This document shows positions 17,317 through 25,677 of a stretch of 64,000 nt of DNA, in pieces (position 1 is the stretch's first letter; every line of letters begins with the position of its first letter). Origin of the DNA: CBDFGQ01 sp965247295. GTDB lineage: Bacteria > Chloroflexota > Dehalococcoidia > Lucifugimonadales > JAGWBF01. Under the pieces are notes generated by a model. That model ran no database searches, had not been told where the DNA came from, and saw only the letters and a list, made by a program, of their open reading frames with translations. The stretch spans positions 1-64,000 of the forward strand of contig CBDFGQ010000008.1 of assembly GCA_965247295.1 (NCBI GenBank), given 5' to 3'. Made by a program: the position numbers and the translations under genes.

Positions 17317-17685
17317 GTGGCTTATAGAATACACAATTTCCACTTCAAAAGTCCTGACCCGGAAAGGACTGCCCAGTGGTGGGTAGACAACCTGGGAGCC
17401 AAGGTAACCTCCAGGAGGGACCTGGCAGGGCGTATCGGAATACGCCTGGACCTGGATGGGGTTCCTCTGAACGTAAGCGAGTTCTCCCAGGGTCAGAAAC
17501 TGGAGCAACACTATGGGCTGGAGCACATCGGACTGTTTACGGACGACCTCAAGGCCTCCCTGCAGCAGCTTCAGGGGGCTGGCGCCCGTCTCCTGGAGGA
17601 GCTGAAGACCTCCCAGGGCGACCCGTGTGCGTTCCTGGAGGGCCCAGAGGGGGTTCGGATCGAGATCACGGAGAGGAAGGGCTAG
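17317..17685 (+). CDS. VOC-superfamily (glyoxalase-like) protein
   Basis: The 122-residue single-module vicinal oxygen chelate protein begins AYRIHNFHFKS, with the paired beta-alpha-beta-beta-beta halves of the family. The likely metal ligands are His near residue 8 (or 6), His in LEHIGLF near 66, and Glu in RIEITE near the end. GTG 17317 is chosen because GGGGAGG lies 7 nt upstream; GTG 17299 is in frame but starts within the leader. The substrate cannot be told. Members include glyoxalase I, dioxygenases and resistance proteins. It stands alone, divergent from the dipeptide transporter. Confidence 0.8.
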   Translation: MAYRIHNFHFKSPDPERTAQWWVDNLGAKVTSRRDLAGRIGIRLDLDGVPLNVSEFSQGQKLEQHYGLEHIGLFTDDLKASLQQLQGAGARLLEELKTSQGDPCAFLEGPEGVRIEITERKG

Positions 17686-17830
17686 GCTCGCCTCTCTTGG
17701 CAGCATTGGCGGGGGTATGTACGCATACCCTTACCCAGATCACGATAAGGGCCTATGGAGCGGACACGTACGTCGGATGGAAGCTGCCCTCATTACGACG
17801 AAACCGATGAGTACGGTGCCGGGGGCGGGT

Positions 17831-18148
17831 TCAATGCAGCTCTACCGGCATGTCCGGGCGGTGTTCTCTCACTAGCTCAGCGACCAGACGTCGGTGGCAG
17901 AACACACCCTCGCGTTCGTGGCACAAAAGGGTAATGTCATCGTCCGGGGTCAAGCTGGATAGCCAGGAGGTCACTTCGTCCCACCTATCCTCAAGGGCTC
18001 GGGTGTATTCCGAGGTATACTGCGCCTGCGAAATCCTTCCGGACCGGTACGCCTTCACCAGCTCCCATGCTGGGATCAGGCATCGAACTTCGCCCCAGTT
18101 GTAGTTGGCTTTCTTCAGGCCTCGCCCAGCGTACCGGGAGATTCTCAT
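17831..18148 (-). CDS. DUF488 family protein
   Basis: A 105-residue protein from ATG 18148 (GGAGAGG upstream); a TTG at 18199 is also in frame. The end, ITLLCHEREGVFCHRRLVAEL, matches the hallmark LLC.E....CHR..LA element of DUF488, and the preceding region (RYAGRGLKKANYNW) fits a small alpha/beta fold. It is shorter than many family members. The role is unknown; the Cys-His motif suggests a metal or redox function but this is not established. No operon partner is evident. Confidence 0.7.
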   Translation of the reverse strand: MRISRYAGRGLKKANYNWGEVRCLIPAWELVKAYRSGRISQAQYTSEYTRALEDRWDEVTSWLSSLTPDDDITLLCHEREGVFCHRRLVAELVREHRPDMPVELH

Positions 18149-18455
18149 GGGCCGGCCTCTCCAATTTTCTCTCTGATACCAGCTCGCTAAGGTCAACAAC
18201 GGTCGGGTACCTCTTTACCATTAATTTTGGCATATCTCCTTATCGCTGCTAGAGGAAGGCCTGCGTGGGACCATGGAGGAACGACCGGCGACGGCGGCAC
18301 CTCATGATAGAATATCCCGCAACGCCCCGGTTCGGCAAAATCAACGCCCGTGTGCCAGATCTCTCCATGTAACCCTTTGTCGGGACGTGAATTGGCGGCC
18401 TGGAAGATACAGCCGGGCCCCGCCCGGCGCCGTACATCCCGGTTGAGGAGTACCC
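18149..18455. other. divergent intergenic region upstream of mutM
   Basis: About 300 nt between the DUF488 gene and mutM. TAGAAT near 18307 could be a -10 for mutM, but no matching -35 was found. No other gene or repeat was seen. Confidence 0.35.
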
Positions 18456-19277
18456 ATGCCCGAGTTACCTGATGTGGAGGCGCTGCGCCGGCATCTGATT
18501 TCCCGGGGCCTCGTCGGCCGGACCATCACAGGAGCCGAACTGCTCTGGCCGCGGGCCCTCCGTGCGCCAGCTGAACGTAAGTTCCGGTCGGACGTTCGAG
18601 GGCGGCGAATTCAGGATATCCGACGCCGCGCCAAGTACCTTATCCTGAGCCTGGATGGCCCCTCCAGCCGAGCGTTGGTGGTGCACCTGCGGATGACCGG
18701 CTCCCTGCAGCTTTTGCCAGCCGGGTCGGGTCGTCCCCAGCACACCAGGAACGTGCTGCTTCTTGACGGCGGCTTGGAGCTGTGCTTCGTGGACCCCAGA
18801 AAGCTCGGGATGATGTGGCTGGTCGCGGATGAGACAGAGGTGCTGTCTGGACTTGGCCCGGAGCCTCTGGACCCAGCGTTCACTTCCGAGGTCCTTGGGA
18901 GGGTGCTGGCCGGCCGAGATGTGCCGGTGAAGGCTCTGCTGTGCGATCAGGCCGTGGTAGCCGGCATCGGGAATATCTACGCCGACGAGGTCCTTTTCAT
19001 GGCCGGCATCCACCCCCTTCGACGCGGTGGCGAGATGTCACAGAGGGAGGTAGGTACGCTTCACGAGGCTATCGTCGGCAGGCTATCCGAGGCCACAGAG
19101 TTGCTGGTTTCACGAGTGATTGGTGGGGGAGCGCCGACCGGGAATCTTGGGGACCGTGAGCTATTCCTCGTGCCTCGCTCTGAGGGAGGAGCGTGCGTTC
19201 AGTGTGGCGCCCCGGTTGGCCGCGTGCAGGTGCGGGGGCGCAGCAGCTACTACTGCCCGGGCTGCCAGACCGAGTGA
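18456..19277 (+). CDS. mutM: formamidopyrimidine-DNA glycosylase
   Basis: This 273-residue base-excision repair enzyme removes oxidised purines such as 8-oxoguanine and nicks the abasic site. The N-terminus MPELPDVE supplies the catalytic Pro (Schiff base) and Glu after Met removal. The conserved Lys is in RRRAKYLIL near residue 60. LRMTGS and FVDPRKLGMM follow, then the helix-two-turn-helix region (ALLCDQAVVAGIGNIYADEVLF near 160-180). The C-terminal zinc finger is CVQCGAPV...YYCPGCQ with the DNA-contacting RGRSS. The first motif has Asp in place of the more usual Glu (PELPEVE). Start has GAGGAG upstream. Length is normal. Confidence 0.95.
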   Translation: MPELPDVEALRRHLISRGLVGRTITGAELLWPRALRAPAERKFRSDVRGRRIQDIRRRAKYLILSLDGPSSRALVVHLRMTGSLQLLPAGSGRPQHTRNVLLLDGGLELCFVDPRKLGMMWLVADETEVLSGLGPEPLDPAFTSEVLGRVLAGRDVPVKALLCDQAVVAGIGNIYADEVLFMAGIHPLRRGGEMSQREVGTLHEAIVGRLSEATELLVSRVIGGGAPTGNLGDRELFLVPRSEGGACVQCGAPVGRVQVRGRSSYYCPGCQTE

Positions 19278-19450
19278 GGCGGGCGGCCGGCGCGCCGAGC
19301 CAAGAGGCTGGTTTTCCAGATGGCAGAGGTGACAGTTTTCAGAGACGTGCTTCGAGCGATGTTGGAGGGATTGGCAGTATTCAGCCGGACTGGATGAGGA
19401 CAGCAGTGTCATGTGGCGGCGGCGCACACAGAAGATGGAGGGTTATCAAC

Positions 19451-19939
19451 ATGGCACGGACCAAGGCTCCCACTGTAGACGAATATCTCGCTGAATTGCC
19501 ACCAGACCGGCGGGCGGCCATAGCCGCAGTACGTAAGGTTATCCTTGATCACCTGCCAGACGGGTACGAAGAGGCCATGCAATACGGCATGATCGCCTAC
19601 GTCATTCCATTGGAGAAGTATCCGGCGACATATAATCGGCAGCCTCTGGCGTATGCCGCACTTGCCTCGCAAAAGAACTATATGTCCTTGTACTTAATGA
19701 ATATCTACAGTAACAAAGAGGCGGAGCAGTGGTTCATCGAACAGTATAGAGACAGTGGCAAGAAGTTGAACATGGGTAAGTCTTGTGTTCGCTTCAAAAG
19801 GCTCGAAGACCTGCCGGTCCATGTGATTGGCAGTGCAATCGCCCGCACGACAGTCGAGGAATTCATTGAGGGATACGAAGCTTCCCGACGCCTGCCTCGC
19901 GGTCAGGGGACTTTGGGGGCGCACCGGACCCGATCTTAA
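19451..19939 (+). CDS. DUF1801 (YdhG-type) protein
   Basis: The 162-residue protein starts at ATG 19451, with GGAGGG 10 nt upstream. The frame is open further upstream, but that part overlaps mutM. It matches the DUF1801 layout: YLAELPPDRRAAIAAVRKVI at the front, EEAMQYGMIAYVIPL around 40-55, then NYMSLYLMN, SGKKLNMGKSCVRF and a C-terminal helix. The fold resembles the iron-binding frataxin/CyaY shape but the function is not established. It follows mutM by 173 nt and is probably separately expressed. It ends 23 nt before the convergent hydantoinase A-like gene. Confidence 0.8.
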   Translation: MARTKAPTVDEYLAELPPDRRAAIAAVRKVILDHLPDGYEEAMQYGMIAYVIPLEKYPATYNRQPLAYAALASQKNYMSLYLMNIYSNKEAEQWFIEQYRDSGKKLNMGKSCVRFKRLEDLPVHVIGSAIARTTVEEFIEGYEASRRLPRGQGTLGAHRTRS

Positions 19940-19962
19940 TATTGCCGATGATGCTCGAAGGG

Positions 19963-21501
19963 TCACGCCTCCGACAGCTCGCCCGCGGCCTTGGCCCGGA
20001 CGCGCGTGACGTTGCTGGGCAGATAGGTCAGCGGTACTTCGTCCACCTCCACTACTTCCACCGTAGCCGGGTCTGCCCCGGCCTCCACGGCCTTTCTCAC
20101 CGCCTCCTCGCACGCGCTGGCCCGAGCCTCCTTTGGGGTCATGTGCTCGAGGGAGAAGACCATCTCGACCTGACCTCCTACCGGGGCTATTGCCGCGCCG
20201 ATTGCGTTAGCGACCCCCGAGTGCTCCGGTCGCAGTACCTCGGACGCCCCGGCGATATGGTCACTCAGGAGTATGCTTCCGCCTCCCACCAGCACGATAG
20301 GCACCGGATCCGGGCTGAGCTTGACCTGGTCCACGGATTCATCCAGGCGCCGGCGAATTTCCCCTAGCGCCCGTTCCACCGTTGAAGCGTCGAGGTCTCG
20401 CACCAGATCGGGATTGCCGACCTTCGCCAGGCCGCCGGCAACGGCGACATCGGTGGCCGTGAGGGTGGAGCCTCCGAAGGTTATGGCCTCCTCGGTAAGC
20501 CGGTAGCCCACGCTCTCGGGGCCTATACTCAGGGAATCCTCCCGAACGATGCTGCCCCCGCCCAGCGCGATGGAGAGCACATCGGGCATGCGGAAGTTGG
20601 TGCGGACCCCGGCGATGTCGACGACCACCGCAGCTTCCCGTGGAAAGCCCCTTACCAGGGCTCCCACGTCCGTCGAGGTACCTCCTACGTCAACGACGAT
20701 GCCATCACGCACGCCCGACAGGTAAGCCGCTCCCCTCATACTGTTGGTCGGCCCCGACGCGATGGTAAACACCGGGAAACGGACGGCGAAGTCGGCGCCC
20801 ATGAGGGTCCCGTCGTTCTGACTGAGATAGAGGGGCGAGTTCAGATGCAGCGCCATTAGCGCCTCACGGATGCCCCTTATGGTACGGTCTGCCACGTCCG
20901 CAAGGCAGGCGTTGAGGACCGTGGCGTTCTCCCGCTCCAGGATGCCGATACGGCCGATCTCGTGGGATAGGGTCATCCGTATTTCGGGCGCCTCGCTGCC
21001 TATGATGGCCGAGGCCTGCTCCTCGTGGGCCACGTTCACGGGGGAAAAGACACCGCAAATTGCAGCGGCCTTTACCCCCTTACGGCGCATCTCCCGTGCC
21101 GCCTCCCTTATCTCCTCGGTTCCCAGAGGGGCGATCTCCCTCCCGTCGAATTCGTGACCACCGTGGACCATGTAGGTATGGCCGCCGGTGGCTACCACAA
21201 GCGGAGCAGGCCAGTCTACCAGAGGAGGTAGCAGTGTCGTGGCCGGCAGCGCGATGCGCAGGACCGCTGTCTGGGCTAGGTCCCTGCCCTCCAGCAGGGC
21301 GTTAGTGAAGTGGGTGGTGCCCAGCATGACCGCGCTCACGTGGCCTCCTTGCGGCCGCTGGCTGAGGACATCTTGAAGGGCCGCCACGATGCCCGAGGTC
21401 ACGTCGGGGGTTGTTGGGACCTTTGCCTGGGCCAGGAGGTTGGCCCCATCCATGAGAACGGCGTCGGTGTTGGTGCCTCCTACGTCTATGCCGATCTTCA
21501 T
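19963..21501 (-). CDS. hydantoinase/oxoprolinase A-type protein (ASKHA fold)
   Basis: The 512-residue protein starts at ATG 21501 (AAGAAGG upstream). It begins MKIGIDVGGTNTDAVLMDG, the phosphate-1 loop of the actin-like ATPase fold. HFTNALLEG, the central DVGGTSTDVG loop, and LVGGGSILL near 445 follow. It is typical of HyuA-type subunits that hydrolyse ATP to open cyclic amides. No HyuB gene is adjacent. Instead it lies 16 nt after DUF917, and this DUF917-HyuA combination recurs in bacteria. It is the last gene of a minus-strand cluster with three MmgE/PrpD paralogs, suggesting a small catabolic pathway with unknown substrate. Confidence 0.88.
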   Translation of the reverse strand: MKIGIDVGGTNTDAVLMDGANLLAQAKVPTTPDVTSGIVAALQDVLSQRPQGGHVSAVMLGTTHFTNALLEGRDLAQTAVLRIALPATTLLPPLVDWPAPLVVATGGHTYMVHGGHEFDGREIAPLGTEEIREAAREMRRKGVKAAAICGVFSPVNVAHEEQASAIIGSEAPEIRMTLSHEIGRIGILERENATVLNACLADVADRTIRGIREALMALHLNSPLYLSQNDGTLMGADFAVRFPVFTIASGPTNSMRGAAYLSGVRDGIVVDVGGTSTDVGALVRGFPREAAVVVDIAGVRTNFRMPDVLSIALGGGSIVREDSLSIGPESVGYRLTEEAITFGGSTLTATDVAVAGGLAKVGNPDLVRDLDASTVERALGEIRRRLDESVDQVKLSPDPVPIVLVGGGSILLSDHIAGASEVLRPEHSGVANAIGAAIAPVGGQVEMVFSLEHMTPKEARASACEEAVRKAVEAGADPATVEVVEVDEVPLTYLPSNVTRVRAKAAGELSEA

Positions 21502-21517
21502 GGAACGTTTACCTTCT

Positions 21518-22588
21518 TTAAATGGTGAGGGGGACGTAGTCCATTTCATAGCCGAACGCGCGAGGCCCGGCGACGTCGAGTCCCTGGGGCGTGGTCCAGA
21601 GCGTTGGGGCAGGGAACCCCAGGACCGTCACTCGAAACCCGTAGCGCAAGAGCTCGGTGGTGATGGGCTCGCCTCGCTCCGTCTCCACTATGCAGATGAG
21701 GTCGGGTACCGTGCATAGGGTGTGCCCGTCCCGTCTCGCGACGAGATTTTCGTTCTGGAAGTCTATTACCATCTGCTCGCCCTCGTACTCGCCCAGGCCC
21801 TGGATGGAGACACTGCCACGGGCGAACCCCGCCGTGGTGCGCCGGTCCACATCCAGTATCTTTCCCTGGAAGAGGATCCTTCCCGGACAGGTCTCCAGGA
21901 TGGCACCTATGGGCTCCTCGCCGTTCCGCCGGGCCCGCTTCACGGCGTCGCCCAGGTCCCGGGCCATGGAGAGGGTGTGCAGTACCGCCGTCGTGCGCAC
22001 CTGCTCTGCCGACATGGGGGCCAGTGCGTAGCAGGCGATGCAGCCCATCTGGATTGTAATCGCACGTGCTATTCGCTCTACCCAAACAGCGCTGACGGCC
22101 TGGGGAATGATGGCCACGTTGCCCTTCTCGTCGCATAGGGCCAACGGGCAATAGGGAACCCCGTAGACGAAAAATGTCTTCATCTGAAACTCGGGAAAGG
22201 CCCGGCCCATGCCATCGGCATCAACCACGGGCAGGCCCGACATGGCGGCCGGTATGAGCGGCTCCACCGAGTTGCTGCCACCAATCTCGTTGGAGATAAG
22301 GGCGGTGGCTTTCTTGCCCGTGTACTCTTCCACGGCCTTGAAGGCGTGGTAGGACTGGATGTCTCGCACCTTTTCTATCCCGACCGTAGGCGCACCGATG
22401 CCGCCCACGCAGACCACCTGCGCGTCCTCGGGCAGCTCCTCGGGGGCCAGCACGGTCACGGGTCCTCGGTCCTTCATGGCCTGGCGCGCTCGGAGGCGTC
22501 CGATATAGGGGTTCCCACCGCCACCAGTGCCCAGAATCCCCGCACCTATTGCGATGGACTCCAGGTTGTCATCGTTAATCTGCCACAC
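21518..22588 (-). CDS. DUF917 family protein
   Basis: The 356-residue protein matches DUF917 throughout: GAGILGTGGGGNPYIG near the start, CVGGIGAPTVGIEK near 60, SNEIGGSNSVEPLIPAAMSGLPVVDADGMGRAFPE (read as consecutive segments) near 98-132, and a C-terminal domain with VPDLICIVE and TELLRYGF. The start codon is GTG. These proteins accompany hydantoinase A-like subunits and may act with them as a two-part cyclic-amide hydrolase, though no reaction has been shown. It sits 4 nt after a MmgE/PrpD gene and 16 nt before the HyuA-like gene, so the three are almost certainly co-transcribed. Confidence 0.9.
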   Translation of the reverse strand: MWQINDDNLESIAIGAGILGTGGGGNPYIGRLRARQAMKDRGPVTVLAPEELPEDAQVVCVGGIGAPTVGIEKVRDIQSYHAFKAVEEYTGKKATALISNEIGGSNSVEPLIPAAMSGLPVVDADGMGRAFPEFQMKTFFVYGVPYCPLALCDEKGNVAIIPQAVSAVWVERIARAITIQMGCIACYALAPMSAEQVRTTAVLHTLSMARDLGDAVKRARRNGEEPIGAILETCPGRILFQGKILDVDRRTTAGFARGSVSIQGLGEYEGEQMVIDFQNENLVARRDGHTLCTVPDLICIVETERGEPITTELLRYGFRVTVLGFPAPTLWTTPQGLDVAGPRAFGYEMDYVPLTI

Positions 22589-22592
22589 GTTC

Positions 22593-23963
22593 TTACCTTG
22601 CTGCTGGTATCCGCAGCAGGTCTACAAGCTCGGATACATGTCCCATGGACTCGAGGCCATCGATCGTACCCAGGACCCTGTCAGCCCGGGACCGGTCCAT
22701 TGCCTGAGAGGCGATGGTGACGAACTTGTTTCTAAGCTCGTCGGGGCTACGAGCCTCCACCTGGCCGTCAAAATGGCCACCGTACCGCTGCCCCGCCTTG
22801 GTGACGAACTCTACCTGGGTGGTGCGGATGCTCCGGTCCGTAAGCGCCTGTGGGCGGTCCTCCAGGAATGATAGCGTCACCCGTTTTGCCAGGTCGGCCA
22901 CCGCCGGGCTGCTGGGTGCGCTGTCAGAGTACCAGTTGGGCCCCTTATCTCCTGCAACGAGGGCTGCCGATACCTGGTAGGGTATGCTGAACTCCCGGTC
23001 GCACAGGTCCTTCGGCTCCTGGTCGTGGAATCCCACCGCGTAGGATCGATACGTGGAGACCTCGACCTTTTCGATATCTCCGGAGCTTATGCCGTTGTCC
23101 CTGGCCAGGTTAGTGGCGGCCACCATGGCCGGATGGGTCACGGCGCACCCCGGCCAGGCCTTGGAGGCGAACCCGAGGATGTGGTACTTCTGGCCGAGGC
23201 CCTCTGTAATCTTCTCCTCGTGGAACACGTCATTGCCCAGCATTCGCCAGAGGCCCTTGTCCCCGTCCAGGACATTGTTCTCTTGCGTTGCCCTCAGGCC
23301 CTTCTGGGAGGACACGGCTGCGAAGGCGCCGGTCATGCACATCCATGCCCAGCCCTGCTTGATGTCCTTCCGGGGCAGGAGGTCCTCGTCGTACAGCCAC
23401 TTGTAGCCCGCAGGCACGGGTGTATATATCCCCGCCATGCCGAAGGCCGACAGCATACCGAGCTCGTTTAAGCCCAGCGCTCTCCCGGCCGCCGCGGTAG
23501 CTGCGAACACCGACACCGTCGACCCGGTCAGCATGTATGCCTGCTCCCGGGTCTGGCTCATGGAGTCTATTATCCGTGACACGGTCTCGTAGCCGGCCAC
23601 CACGCTGGCGATAAACTCCTTCCCGGAGATGTCCCTGACCTCGCCTGCAGCCAGGGCCGCAGGCACCCCGAGGGCTCCTCGCCCCGCGGTGTAGTCCAGC
23701 ATGGTGGTGAGGGCCCCGTTGCCGAAGGCCGCCAGCGGTACCGATACTTTGCCCCCATCGCCAATCAGAGTTGACTCCGCGTTGCCTCCGCCCACCATCT
23801 TCGCCAGGTCCAGGAACGTGGCGGAGAGCTCCAGGGAGTATCCGCCGATGGCGTTGCCCAGGGCATCGAGGATCTGGAGCTTTCCCCTCTCGACCGCCTC
23901 GGGGGGCAGGTCCTCGTAGTTGAGTTTAGAAGCATAGCTGGCGAGTGTTCGCGTAGCCGACAT
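22593..23963 (-). CDS. MmgE/PrpD family protein, copy 3
   Basis: The 456-residue member of the MmgE/PrpD family includes 2-methylcitrate dehydratase and cis-aconitate decarboxylase among its relatives. Visible blocks are TLASYASKLNYEDLPPEAVERGK at the start, LDALGNAIGGY near 32, GNGALTTMLDYTAGRGALG near 80-98, a helical core, and the C-terminal HPAMVAATNLARDNGI with DREFSIPYQVSAALVAGDKG. The family catalyses hydro-lyase or decarboxylase chemistry on small di- or tricarboxylates. The substrate here is unknown, and the genes for a methylcitrate cycle are not nearby. Two close paralogs lie directly upstream. Ribosome-binding site GAGGAGG. Confidence 0.88.
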   Translation of the reverse strand: MSATRTLASYASKLNYEDLPPEAVERGKLQILDALGNAIGGYSLELSATFLDLAKMVGGGNAESTLIGDGGKVSVPLAAFGNGALTTMLDYTAGRGALGVPAALAAGEVRDISGKEFIASVVAGYETVSRIIDSMSQTREQAYMLTGSTVSVFAATAAAGRALGLNELGMLSAFGMAGIYTPVPAGYKWLYDEDLLPRKDIKQGWAWMCMTGAFAAVSSQKGLRATQENNVLDGDKGLWRMLGNDVFHEEKITEGLGQKYHILGFASKAWPGCAVTHPAMVAATNLARDNGISSGDIEKVEVSTYRSYAVGFHDQEPKDLCDREFSIPYQVSAALVAGDKGPNWYSDSAPSSPAVADLAKRVTLSFLEDRPQALTDRSIRTTQVEFVTKAGQRYGGHFDGQVEARSPDELRNKFVTIASQAMDRSRADRVLGTIDGLESMGHVSELVDLLRIPAAR

Positions 23964-24020
23964 GTCTATTCCTCCTCAGCTGGTTGGGGTCTCCCCGGGC
24001 CCCGTGTGCGCCCGACGCCG

Positions 24021-25394
24021 CTAAATTTTGGGGTGGGGGATGCGAAGCATCTCGATAAGCTCCGAGATCTTCCCCACCGTCTCCAGGTTGTCCACCGCGT
24101 TCTGGATGCGGTCCACCTGCCGTTGGTCGATTACCTGGCGGGTGGCGGCGACGAACTTGTTGGTCAGCTCCTCGGCGCCCGTGGCCATCCTCAGCTCATC
24201 GAAGTCGCCGCTGTACCGCTTTCCCGATTTCGTCACGATCTCCACTGTGGTGGCCCAGGGGCTCCTGTCGTCCGGGGTGCCCTCCCCATCTCCCTCGAGG
24301 GAGAGCTTCACCCGGTGGGCCAGGTTCACGAGGTCCGGTCTGGCTGCCGTCGCATCCGTGTACCAGCTGGCACCCCTGTCGCCGGCCAACAACGACGCCG
24401 CCACCTGGTAAGGGATGCTGAACTCCCTGTCGCACAGGCCCTCGGGCTCCTGCTCATGGAATCCCACGGCGTAAGATTTTTGGCCCGTTACGTCGATCCT
24501 CTCGATATCTCGAGGAGTGATATCGTGCTCCCTGACCAGGCTGGTGGCCACTTCCATAGACGGGTGTGTTGCCCCGCACCCGGGCCATGCCTTGGACCCG
24601 AACTGCAGGATCTTGTACTGGTCTCCCAGCCCCTCTGTAAGCTTCTCCTCATGAAAGATGTCCATGCCCAGCATTCGCCAGAGACCCTTGTTCCCGTCCA
24701 GGATGTTATTCTCCTGGAGCGCCCTGAGACCCTTCCAGGCCGAAACGGCGGCAAAGGCGCCCGTCATGCACATCCAGGACCACCCTTGCTTGATGTCCTT
24801 GCGGGGCAGCAGGCCCTCGTCCCGCAGCCACTTGGCGCCCGCCGGTACGGGCGTGTAGATCCCGGCCATGCCGAAGGCGGAAAGCATAGCATCCTGGTCC
24901 AGCCCCAGTGCGCGCCACGCGGCGGTCGTGGCGGCAAAGACCGACACCGTCTCCCCCGTCAACTTTTGCGCCCTCTCGGGGCTCATGCTCATGGAGTCTA
25001 CGATACGGTAAACGACCTCGTAACCGGCGACCACGCTGGCGATCAGCTCCTTGCCCGAGATGTCCCTGACCTCTCCCGCGGCCAGGGCCGCGGGGACGCC
25101 CAAGACTCCCCGCCCGGATGTGTAGTCCATCATGGTGGTGAGGGCCCCGTTGCCCAGCGCGGCCAGTGGGATCGATACCTTCCCGCCGTCGCCGATGAGG
25201 GTGGACTCCTCCCTTCCACCGCCCACGCTTTTGGCCAGCATAAGAAAGGTGGAGGAGAGGGGCAGTGGATAAGCCCCTATGGCGTTGCCCAGGGCGTCCA
25301 GTTTCTGGAGCTTGCCTTGCGCCACCACTGGCGGAGGCAGGTCCTCGTACTTCAGCCTGGATGCGTAGGCGCCCAGTGTTCGGGTAGCGGACAT
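24021..25394 (-). CDS. MmgE/PrpD family protein, copy 2
   Basis: The 457-residue paralog of copy 3 is collinear over its whole length (TLGAYASRLKYEDLPPPVV, GNGALTTMMDYTSGRGVLG, DREFSIPYQVAASLLAGDRG). ATG 25394 follows AGGAGGAAGG; an ATG at 25451 is in frame but would run through repeat sequence. It is 57 nt upstream of copy 3, so the two are probably in one transcript. The variable region around residues 350-420 differs most among the three copies. This is where changes in substrate choice would be expected if they have diverged in function. Confidence 0.87.
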   Translation of the reverse strand: MSATRTLGAYASRLKYEDLPPPVVAQGKLQKLDALGNAIGAYPLPLSSTFLMLAKSVGGGREESTLIGDGGKVSIPLAALGNGALTTMMDYTSGRGVLGVPAALAAGEVRDISGKELIASVVAGYEVVYRIVDSMSMSPERAQKLTGETVSVFAATTAAWRALGLDQDAMLSAFGMAGIYTPVPAGAKWLRDEGLLPRKDIKQGWSWMCMTGAFAAVSAWKGLRALQENNILDGNKGLWRMLGMDIFHEEKLTEGLGDQYKILQFGSKAWPGCGATHPSMEVATSLVREHDITPRDIERIDVTGQKSYAVGFHEQEPEGLCDREFSIPYQVAASLLAGDRGASWYTDATAARPDLVNLAHRVKLSLEGDGEGTPDDRSPWATTVEIVTKSGKRYSGDFDELRMATGAEELTNKFVAATRQVIDQRQVDRIQNAVDNLETVGKISELIEMLRIPHPKI

Positions 25395-25447
25395 AAGCCT
25401 TCCTCCTAGACCCGGTACCCTGTCAACTAAGATTCTGGTCGATCTTG

Positions 25448-25553
25448 CCACCCCCTCTCTAACTCTCCCCCATCAAGAGGGAGAGAACAAGCCCCTTCCC
25501 CCCTTATGGGGAAGGTTGGGTCTGCCCTGAGCCCGTCGAAGGGATGGGGGTGA
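25448..25553 (-). repeat. palindromic intergenic element (family A) carrying an inserted family-B element
   Basis: Read on the minus strand it opens TCACCCCCATCC, continues AACCTTCCCC-ATAA-GGGGGGAAGG, then GATGGGGGAGAG, and closes GAGAGGGGGTG. It is the same 85-bp element as at 46062-46146. The copy here has about 22 extra bases (25518-25543) matching the separate repeat CCTGAGCCCGTCGAAGGG. It sits between MmgE/PrpD copies 1 and 2. Confidence 0.7.
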
Positions 25554-25677
25554 AGCATCACATCAGATTAAACTCGACCGCGTACTAGTCCTTTCCATAT
25601 TAGGTCGGTGTCCGGTGGTGCCCACGAAATACGTCGAGCCGGGCGGCGATAAGACCATAGTGGACTGCTGAGGACCG

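Noticed and set aside
24006..25409. 467-residue open frame on the plus strand opposite MmgE/PrpD copy 2
   Set aside because: Mirror frame of a highly conserved gene in GC-rich DNA; the protein is low-complexity and unlike any family.
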